From Aptenodytes patagonicus (Eukaryota > Chordata > Aves > Sphenisciformes > Spheniscidae), in contig NC_134961.1 of assembly GCF_965638725.1 (NCBI RefSeq), forward strand, positions 5,300,641-5,364,640: a stretch of 64,000 nucleotides of DNA, written 5' to 3'. Below, in pieces: positions 12,040 to 21,000 of this stretch. Numbering within the stretch: the first letter of the stretch is position 1; the number at the start of each line of letters is the position of its first letter. The notes under the pieces are model-generated. The model was not told the origin of the DNA, did no database searches, and saw only the letters and a program-made list of their open reading frames with translations. A program made the position numbers and the translations under genes.

Positions 12040-12390
12040 GCCCGGGGCTTGCTGCACCTGGCGGGCTCCGTTTGCATCCCGTTTTATGTCACCTTCGCTT
12101 GTGGGGCCGCTCGAGCCTTTTCCCCCGGTTTTTATTCCGGAGGAGCGCGGGGAGGCGGTGCTAGAGGGCGCCAGGGGCCCGCGAACCGGCACCGCAGCGC
12201 CGGGCGGCCGCGGTGAGGGGCTGAGCCCGCCCGCGTCCCGCCGGGTCCCTCTCCCCGGAGCCGGGGCAGCCCCCTCTCCACCCCACCCCGGCTTTCTCGC
12301 CCCCCGCCCCCCCCCTCTGCCTCGACGGGGCCGGTCCGTGCTCCCGGTGCTGTCCTGCCGCTGCGGCGAGGGGGAGTTCATGGATCTGGC
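12040..12390. promoter_or_regulatory. Unassigned CpG-island-like block between RAB26 and PKD1
   Basis: A compact, strongly CpG-rich block is separated from both known promoters by 5-9 kb of ordinary sequence. It contains a CTCF-like motif (12158-12171) and a sequence resembling a plus-strand splice donor (CCGCG followed by GTGAGG, GT at 12213-12214). No coding exon is recognised in it. It could be an insulator, an enhancer, an alternative or non-coding first exon, or simply a GC-rich patch. CpG density is seen; function is inferred. Confidence 0.5.
12158..12171 (+). promoter_or_regulatory. CTCF-type binding motif candidate
   Basis: The sequence GTGCTAGAGGGCGC matches the vertebrate CTCF consensus CCASYAGRKGGCRS at 11 of 14 positions, including the whole core CTAGAGGGCGC. 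It sits in the centre of the isolated CpG block. CTCF sites between divergent genes commonly mark insulators or domain edges. Only the motif is seen; binding is not known. Confidence 0.4.
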
Positions 12391-15300
12391 TGCAGTCGGC
12401 TGGGTCATGGATTACAGCTGGGGAACGCTCGTAGCGGGAGGCGAAGCAGGGGCCAGGCCTGGGTGGAAGGAGATGGCTCTTGTGGGGGTCACTCTTCAGG
12501 TACCCCCCCTTTGCAAGATGGGCCATAGCATCATGCAAGCGCGGCCCCTCTGCAGAGCGAGGGGCACACAAAATGCAGCCACAGAGCAACAACCCGCAGG
12601 GATGGAAACAGCCGTTTCCTCCCAGGAGAAAGAGAGAGCCGCACCTCCTCTGGGGTACCCGTATCCCATGCAAAAGCACACGGGACAGCTCTCTCCCCTC
12701 CTGGACACCTGCTGAGGGCAAGCTGTGCTCCTTCCGTCGGGCAGGAGTACTTTCTAAGCAGAGAAAGAACAGCAAACCGAGCACGATGGCCATACATGAA
12801 TACAGCTGTCCTCCAAAAGGATCAAAGCTCGTGGTAAGGGGGCAGAAAGTTCGAGAAGGGTATTTTTTCCTGCTTTCTTCAAACCACACACAAGGTACAG
12901 CAGAGACATGCTGCCGGAGGCAGAAGGCTCCCTGTCCCGGCCCAGCTATCACGGCTCCAAATCAACCTCCACCTGCACAGAGCTTCCCCTCCGTGGGCCG
13001 TGGACCCACCTGGGTGACGAGGTGTCCCCACTGCTCCCACCAACCCACTGCCCCATGCGTAAATGCGATAGAGGATTCCTGGGCGAGAGAAAAAGCAGCA
13101 ACGTGGGAGGGCAATGCAGTGAAGAGACTTGCTCCCAGCGTGTGCTTTAAAAGCAGCTGCCATCGTGTCTTATGTGAAGCCCGGTGCGGTGCCCGTGCAG
13201 AGGATTTTTGCAGAGCACGCCAGCTGCAGCACACGGCTGCAGGGAGCACGGCCCTCTCCGCAGCAGCTGCTCATGGCCCTCTGCACTGGGGCACCGCAGG
13301 CGTGAGCAAAACAGCGCTTTAATGTACGGAAATGCAGTGCCGGAGAGGGGGTGCCGCAGGGTCCGGCCATGCACAGTGGGGTTTCAGGGCTGTCCGGGTG
13401 CCGCTGAAGACATCTGTGGCGCTTTCGGGATCTGGCCGGAGGGGCCCGGAGGCAGCAGCGACATTCCTGGCCGGCCGCAGCTCCATCACGTTTTGCTGAC
13501 CACAGTGTATCTGCCGCTGCTGATGTTCTGGGTGAGTTCAGCCTGCAGGACTGGTGGGACAGGGAGAATTAACACCCTCTTAGTTGGGGTTTTTAATTCT
13601 ACTTCAAGTAAACAGTGTTGAGAAACTCTCCGTTTGCTTGCCAGTAGGAGGAACCAGAAGAATCCCTTCCCCACAACAAGCCATTCCCAGCCTCGCAGTG
13701 AGCAACAGCCTCCCAGCCCCAGAGTACATTTTCCACTTCCATCGTTTTCTGCAGTTTGCGAGACCTTCCTCCAAGATCAAAAATTGTGATTCGATGTGAA
13801 CAAATTATTGTCTTGCAGCTGTACCAAGATTTGCCGTCTCCTTTCCCACTCACTCAATTATTTCCTTGTTCATTGCCCTCATTACAGCTTGGCAGCCCTA
13901 GCTTTTGGGGGAGAGCGCTCAACTTCATTACATCTGCTGGATTACATTAGTGATCTAAGCTGCTGATTACAATCCCCACACAGGATATTTTCTCCTTGCT
14001 GTTATCTGAAAAAATATGGGCATCAGTACAGAAGAAAGGGAAAAGAAAAACAAAAAGCAATTTACAATTGAGGGAGCGGAAATAAATACATCGTAGTCAC
14101 ATGAGGAAGTAGTAACCGCTGAGCTATTTTGGGCACAATACATCATGCAAAAGACGATGCGTCTTTCAAGCAGATTTCAAGTCCAAAAGGCACAAAATGT
14201 TTTCGGAAAGTAAATTCTCACATACATCAAGTACCATGCCAAGGAGTGAAATCGGATGCTGTCAGGCATTATTTAAGATTTGTACAGCATTTGGATAAGG
14301 AAAGCCAGAGCCCCAGCTGACATAAACCGATATCACTCCTTTGGTTTCAGCAGAACAATACACATACCTAAAACCACGCAGGTGCTTACCGACTTTGTTG
14401 GATCGGGACCGTCCTGGATCAAGCACACCTGCTAGAGCAGGGAGGCGGTGAGCAGCTCTGGAGGTGTAACGCAGGCTTCATAACCCGCACTGGATGTACA
14501 CCCTGTGCTAGCAGGTCAGTCCCTTGTTCCCAGAGAATCCTACGTGCCCGAAATCACAAGCGGCTTAAAAAATGCTACGTGATTCAAAACGAAACTGACT
14601 GTCACCCTTGGCTAGTTGTCCTCCTCTTCCCTGAGCATTCGAAGGTTACAGTGTACCCGAGGGGGAGGGAGCTCAGCAATGATCAGTTATTTTCTCTTAG
14701 GCAAAGGAAAGATGCCGTGTTTTGCCTGCTTGCAGGAGCTGGGGCTTGCAGGACCACAGCAGCCATCATGCGGCACATGGTGAAAACCCATGACCTGGCC
14801 CCAAAGCGAGTGTGCGCAGGCATGCATCCGCGCGCGGGAGGACTCCAGCGAGGACATTTTGCACCGACAGAGACAGAAGGTTTAGGCAAGGCCAGCCACC
14901 GAGAGAGGCAAACATGCCCCCATGGCCCTCCTCTCGCCCAGGTCTATTCTCAGAAGAGGAACAGCAGGGGTAGTAGGCTCTGAGGCTCCCGTCGTTCGTC
15001 TGGTACCACCCTGAACAATTGTTCTGGCTCCCTGCTGCTTGCACTCTTTGGATGCTTGCGGACAGCTAGTATGTCTCTCTCCCACCCCGTTTTGTTGTGG
15101 TTTCTCCCTTGAAAGCTGCCAGGCAGATTTCCTGAGCCTGCCAGTTGACAGGGCCCCACTGACACAATGCCTGCTGTAGAGTGTCAGGACGGCAGCTCCC
15201 CAGCACGCTCGCCGTCGGAGCGCTGGGGAACACTGGGGAACGCACCGGGAAGCAGCAAAAGCCGGCAGAGGCAAGGGGTGCAGCCCTGAGGGGCGGCGGG

Positions 15301-16950
15301 AGCTCTGGATGGAAGGCAGCTCTGCTCGGCTGTGCAAGCTGCTTTGGACAAGTACAAAATGCCCCTCACCCTGGCATTGGGACGGCTGTCTGAGGGGTGC
15401 AACCTCTCTGCGGGTGGGTGACTCACCTGTACGGTGGAGGCAGCAGCCCATCTCACAGAGGTGCTTGCCAGACAGCACTTCCAGAGGTTTTTGTAAAGAC
15501 AATAATTGCTGCAACAGCCATGATTGAACAGACCACGGCTTCAGTTTTGCACGTGGGCAGTCCTGGGGACTCCCGTGGACACTTGCATGCTTGACGCCAA
15601 GGCTGAGCTGGAGTGATGTGCTGCACTGAACTTAAATGTTACCTACAAATATTTTAAAGGGTGTGAATGGCTGCAAGAATTAATGGAATTGCATAAACGA
15701 AGAGCAAGATGCTCTTGTTTTCATTTAGCAAAAACCCTGCTGAAAGTTTTGTCCGGACCAGCAAATCTCAGAAGGAGAAAGTGCCTTTGGTTGGCACTTC
15801 AGGTATCAGCCCCCACCGAGCAAAACAGCACCTGACTCTGGAGGATGTGCAGGATTTACCGCTCTGTCTTTGGGTCCGTGCCTCTCAAATGTCCATTCCC
15901 AGGCCACTCGGTGCAGGGAAGCATTGGGCATCGTGCACTGGTCCACTGCTTCCCCCAAATCTCCTCTGTCTTTCTGGGGGTCAGACAGCCTCCAGCAGGT
16001 TGCTGCCTGGTGCCAGGCTTTCACCTCTCGCACAGACTACCACACACATACATGTTCGCTGTGTTTATGGTGAGCAGTCCACGCTGGGCTGGACAGGAAC
16101 CACTGGCTCTGGTTTGCAGAGTGAGTGATCTGGCACGGAACAAGACGAGTGGTTCAAAAGCAAGAGCTTCTTCCATGTTTTGTTTGAGCTTCCTTGTATC
16201 CTCCCCTCGGCTGATGGCTGGGGCCATGCTCCGTACGCAGTAACACGGCACATGTTAAACACTAACAAATTAGGGTCCCTGTAAAATTATCAGCTATCAC
16301 ACCCTCTTCTCCACCACTTTCAAACGGGGCTGGGTGTGGTTTTGGAGAGATGCCCTCTACAAGGACAGAATTACGCTTCCTTTGGTTGTATAGATACTTT
16401 ATTTTAGTCATATTCTTCAGTCACTTTAATCTAGAACCAGTTCAGATCCCTGAGGAGCCATCGGATCCTTGGGGAGCCATCATAGGCACAGGATTGACCT
16501 CACCACATCTGGCCTGGTCTGAACCATGGCCAGCGCGCTGGGCCAGTGCAGGGTGCAAGTGGCATTGAAACACGATGACATTGCTATAGTTGGCATTAAA
16601 AAACCGCACTGAAAAGTACCTGCCTTGTTCTTCATCTCTCTCCAAGATATCTGAATTACCTACTGTGCTGTATGCACGTAACGCACACCGTACCCTGCAA
16701 CTCTTCCTGGATTCAGCCGGCTTGCAGCGGCCTCAGGAACGGGCACCCGCTGCGGGAACTCAAGTGTCAAAAGCCTTCAGGGAGGGTGCAGATGAGTCCT
16801 CGTGCTCCCCTCTGCCCATCACCTGGGTGTGCGGAGGAGGGAAAGCCCTCCCCTGTAATTTTGAGACAACCAAAGCACCTATCCAGCAGAGCTCCACGCT
16901 GCACTGTCTGCCCTGCCCGATTTCCGAGATGCCCTCCACCAGGATAACCC
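12391..16950. other. RAB26-PKD1 intergenic region, distal part
   Basis: No gene could be supported. Two long open frames overlap on opposite strands (12161-12952 minus and 12480-13322 plus) but show no recognisable domain. An AT-rich stretch at about 13.77-14.35 kb, with repeated ATTA-type cores and little CpG, looks like a possible conserved regulatory element. A few bases of local duplication (GGAGCCATC repeated at 16453-16482) are the only repeats seen before the minisatellite. Confidence 0.55.
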
Positions 16951-17311
16951 CTGCTCCCCGGGATGCCCTTGTCCCCAGGACGTCCCTGCTCCCCGGGATC
17001 CCCCTGCTCCCCAGGAATGCTCCTGCTCCCCGGGATGCCCCTGTTCCCGGGACGTCCCTGCCCCCCGGGATCCCCCTGCTCCCCAGGAATGCTCCTGCTC
17101 CCCGGGATCCCCCTGCTCCCGGGACGTCCCTGCCCCCCGGGATCCCCCTGCTCCCCAGGAATGCTCCTGCCCCCCGGGATCCCCCTGCTCCCCAGGAATG
17201 CTCCTGCTCCCCGGGATCCCCCTGCTCCCGGGACGTCCCTGCCCCCCGGGATCCCCCTGCTCCCCGGGATGCCCCTGCTCCCGGGACGTCCCTGCCCCCC
17301 GGGATCCCCCC
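16951..17311. repeat. GC-rich minisatellite, 17-19-bp units, about 20 copies, upstream of PKD1
   Basis: About 20 contiguous units of 17, 18 or 19 bp (type CTGCTCCCCGGGATCCCC) fill 361 bp and end about 530 bp before the PKD1 start codon. Variant units alternate: one type with GGGACGTCC, one with GGGATCCCC and one with AGGAATGCTC. In the middle of the array they form a 72-bp higher-order period (17+18+19+18). Because the period averages 18, the array stays open in several frames. On the minus strand it reads as a collagen-like Gly-X-Y series, but no start context, splice signal or flanking domain supports a real protein. Copy number is likely to vary between individuals. Confidence 0.95.
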
Positions 17312-17823
17312 CGCTCCCCCTTGCCGACCAGGGGCCGGGGGGCCGCCTGCCCCGGGCCCGGCCTGGGAGCGCGGCCGGGAGCCCCGCGGTGGCCGCCGCG
17401 CCCGGGAGCGGAGCGCTCCCTTCGCCCCGGCCCTCGCCGCTGGCCGGGGCCGTCCGGGGGGGGCGGCCGCGCGGCGGGGGCGGCCCGGGCGGGCGGCGGG
17501 GCTGGAGCGGCGCCGGGTTTCCGCCGGGCGGGAGGCGGAGCGGGGAGGCGGCGGCCGCGGCCCGGGCGGAGCGCAGAGCCGAGCGGCGCCGGGCCGGGGC
17601 TGTCAGCGCGGCGAGCGGGAGCCCAGCGGGCCGGGCCGGGCCGGGCCGGGCCGGGCGCCGCCGCCGAGCAGCGCGCACCGCCAGCCCTGCGGAGGAGGCC
17701 GCCATGCCGGGCGGGCGCTGAGCCGGGCGGCGCGGAGGGGGCGCGGAGGGGCGCGGAGCGGAGCAGCGGAGCGGGGCGCGGCCGGGCCCGGCCGGCCGGC
17801 CGGGGGAGCGGCGGGCCGGGGCC

Positions 17824-17838
17824 ATGCCATGCCCGTAG
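17824..17838 (+). other. Minimal upstream ORF (4 codons) in the PKD1 leader
   Basis: ATG CCA TGC CCG TAG lies in the same frame as the PKD1 start and stops just two codons (GGA GAG) before it. A second upstream ATG, at 17829, opens an overlapping frame that stays open past the exon 1 donor. Both have G at -3. If the transcript starts upstream of 17824, ribosomes would have to pass or re-initiate after these to reach the polycystin frame. Whether the leader includes them is not known. Confidence 0.6.
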
Positions 17839-17844
17839 GGAGAG

Positions 17845-18098
17845 ATGCCTTTTGGAAATGGAGACACTGGATCACAGCGCAAACATGGCGTCCCCGCGGC
17901 GCGGCTGCCCCTCTCGGGCTGGTGCCTGCTCTGCTCCCTGCTGTGCGGGGGGCTGGCGGCGGCCCGGGCGCCCCCGGCCCCCGCCTGCCAGCCCTGCGCC
18001 GCCGACTGTACCTGCGCCGGCCCCGCCTGCCTCGTCAACTGCTCTGCCCGCGGGATGGAGCGCCCGGGGGCCGGCATCCCTCCCGCCGCCACGGCGCT
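17845..18098 (+). CDS. PKD1: PKD1 exon 1, coding part (polycystin-1 signal peptide and N-terminal Cys cap)
   Basis: This segment of 84 codons plus two bases encodes the start of polycystin-1, the large membrane receptor-like protein of primary cilia and cell junctions whose loss causes polycystic kidney disease in humans. Residues 26-40 (WCLLCSLLCGGLAAA) form a hydrophobic signal-peptide core. Then comes an LRRNT cap with cysteines at 48, 51, 55, 57, 62 and 66 and the motif NCSARG, matching human NCSGRG. The exon ends ..ATAL at donor GTGAGT (18099), the same point as in human PKD1. I chose ATG 17845 because it is the first in-frame ATG after an in-frame stop (17836). It leaves an unusually long hydrophilic stretch before the signal core. 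A better Kozak ATG at 17885 is in another frame. Confidence 0.9.
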
Positions 18099-21000
18099 GT
18101 GAGTACCGCGGGGCGCGGCGGGCCCGGGGCGGCGGGCGGCGGGGCCGGGCCGGGTCGGGCCGGCGGCTCCGCTGAGGGCGAGCGCTGGCAGCTCGGCTGC
18201 CCGGCAGTTTAATTTCTCCTCGAGTATTTCCTTGAGCGTTGTTTGGCGTGGTGGAGATGGGACGCGTGACAGCAGGGACGAGCGTGGAGACATGGCAGAA
18301 AGTTTTGCCGTGAGCCCGCGGGGTCAGGGACGGGCAGAAGTGGCCCAAGAGAAGCAAAAGGGAAAACAGCTTCAGTCTGTGAAGTGTGCGGGCCCAGCCT
18401 GGCAGCGCTGCTCGGGCTCGGTAGCTTCAGCTGGGGTAGGGCTAGCGCGGCTGGGCTGATGGCCCCCGAAAGTCATGGCCATGGGGATGCGCTCGGCTCC
18501 GCACCTGGAGAAGCGTTTTCAGGATTCAGCCCAAACCGGGTCATCTCCTAACGTCGCTCGCGTCTTGCCAAGACTTGGCAAGCCAAGGGGCACGCCAGAT
18601 ACACCAGCGTGCGAGATCAGAGGCAGGTACGTTGGGCAAACCATAGGATGACATACCCCATGTGTACCTTAAAGAGGTGGGAGGCTGCTGCGCCGGAGGG
18701 GCCAGGGGGTTTTGTGCCAGGAGTCTATTTTCTGAGGTTCTGGGGGAAATCACAGGAAGAGAGAATGGTGTCGGGAGATGAGCAGTTGGATGTGGTTTAA
18801 ACACTGTTCTGTTAACAGAAAATCCAAAAGGCTCAATTAGCAAGTTCAAGTTAAAAATTTCTCCATGAAAGTGCTAGGATGGATGACAGTTGTGTTCGTG
18901 TCCGGATGCTGATTTTGTTGTTTTGGGAAAATCAGTCAGAAAGGTATGTTTCTTGGAGGGGCGTTAGAACGGTCCGTATGCTCAGTCACTTAAATGAAGT
19001 TACTGTATGATGCAAAAAACAGACTTAGGGGAAAAGTGGGGGTTTTTAAAATTTATTTTTGAACCTAAATTTGTTTTCCTTAGGGAGCAACTTTTCTGTT
19101 CTTGAGGAGACAAAAGCATCGAGTGATTCATGTAGGACAGATGACGTGGGGCCCGGCACAGTAGAAAAATCTCACATGAACTAATTTCTACTGATATTTC
19201 AATAAGTTAAGGGTCTGCTTTTCTATTTGGATATTCTTAACTAAGTTTCCACCTTTTAGCGTCAATATAGATTAAGAGATATTGCAGAAGTTGCGAAGTA
19301 CCACAGTAAACATTAAATTGTAGATCGGCAAGATGTATCTAGACTAACTTCAGGAAAATGTGCATGTCTCTAAATCCAGCAGCCAAGGTGTTTTCCAACT
19401 GTTTTTTTACAAGATATGTTTAGACTTTTCCAAACAAACTAGCCATTGTTTGTTGCAGAAAGTCCCTAACTGGGAAAAACTGGTTTTTATTAAGGGGTTT
19501 CTGATGCTGCGTTATCTGTTGTCAGTTAGACACGGGGATCTACAGCTCTGGAGGCTGAATATGCCGTTGCAACAGAGGTGGAACGTGCCAGCGCTTCGCT
19601 GGTCACTTGTAGAGCAGCCTTCTGAAGACTGTGACGATAAGTCCTTCATTTGGCTTTTTAAGGATTTGGGGTTATTACAGTGTGTTTCTAGGATTATTAA
19701 TTTCAGTAGTAAGTGTTTGAGACTGTTTATATTATTGTTGTTCAGAGGCGCTGAGTTGTAAAAACTCCCAGAACGTTTTGGATTAGATCCTATTATGCAA
19801 TGACAGATTGAAATTGGACATAAAGCTCTTGCAGGTCAACAAAACAAAGTGCCCGGAATGTGGGAAGGGGAAATCTGCTGAAGCAAATGGACTGAAACGG
19901 CAGGATAGTGTTACTGACATCTTCCCCTGATTTCGATGGAGAAATGCTTGTTTACAGCACTGTTGAGAGCAGTGCGGTAAGAGGAAGAGCTTTGCTCTGC
20001 TGAGGGATGATTGTCTTTGGAATTCAGACTGTAGAGTCATCTTTGTCAGCCAGCAGATCATCTTGTGTGTACAGTCACGACTCAGCTGAAAAAGTGTGTG
20101 CTGGTAATATTCTGATGACTGGTATAAGATGTGCTGAAGCGGTCTGCAGTGGCACATGAAGTTTACTGCCCTATTTGACCTCCTGACGATGGGAACGAAG
20201 GCATGTGTACGTACGTTGTCATTATAACCATGAAAGATTTAGAGATTCATTTCTGTTGGGATGAGAGGGACTCTGGCTTATGACACAGTGAAGTTATGCA
20301 AGCGGTTTTGTCTATTCATTTCATGTTCCCTTTATTGAACACTGACAGATAAAGTAAATAATGCTTTTAATGATTTGCTGTCTATTCTCTCATTAGCGGA
20401 AAGCATTTTTTTAATATCTCAACAAAACATTTATTTTTTATTAGTCTGAAACGAAACCAGCCTTTAAGAAGGCCGAGTTCAGAAAATTACCAGCGCCGAA
20501 GCTCCCTGATTCTGCGGCAGGCGTGTGTGCTTACGGTTGCACTCAGCAAATGTGATACCATACCTCTAGCTGTAGAAGTAAGGCCTAGGAAATGAGTTCC
20601 TCTCGTATCCGACATTATAGACGTAGCAACTTTGAAGAAATAAATGCCAGCTTCGGCAGCACTGTTACTAGGAGTACAGAAGAAATGCCCCATCCAAAGA
20701 ATCACTAAGGAAATAAGCTCTGCTGCTTGCAGACGCTACATACCTAGCTGGAAGCAGTCTCCAGGCAGACTGAATGGGAATATTGGCCCCCTCCCATCGC
20801 CAGAGTCGGGTTCTTGAAGTGTAACGCAAAGTCTGGCTGGAATCAAGAGCAAAGTCTGTTTTTCCAAATAATCTGCAGTGCGCAACTTAAAAAACTGTAC
20901 AAGAGCAACACGCTTCAAGTGGCAGGATTTGCACTTCTGAGTTTCTCCATCTGAGAAATGCTCTGATCTGATCTCTTTTTCAAGTGCTCTGCTTGCAGGG

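Larger units (their letters stand above)
17312..18230. promoter_or_regulatory. CpG island: PKD1 promoter, 5' leader and exon 1
   Basis: The block is extremely CpG-dense with many GC-box-like stretches (GGGGCGG, GGCCGGGCC), a run of GGCCG-type pentamers at about 17628-17655, and no TATA box. It covers the presumed promoter, the 5' leader, exon 1 and the start of intron 1 of PKD1. This agrees with the TATA-less GC-rich PKD1 promoter known in mammals. CpG density falls away after about 18.23 kb. The initiation site cannot be fixed from sequence. Confidence 0.85.

Noticed and set aside
12161..13322. Overlapping opposite-strand open frames of 263 and 280 codons
   Set aside because: No recognisable domain, signal or splice structure. 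Low stop density is expected in this GC-rich stretch.
16767..18293. 508-codon minus-strand open frame with collagen-like Gly-X-Y series
   Set aside because: The Gly-X-Y part is a direct by-product of the 18-bp minisatellite, and the rest is antisense to the PKD1 CpG island and exon 1. There is no splice or homology support.
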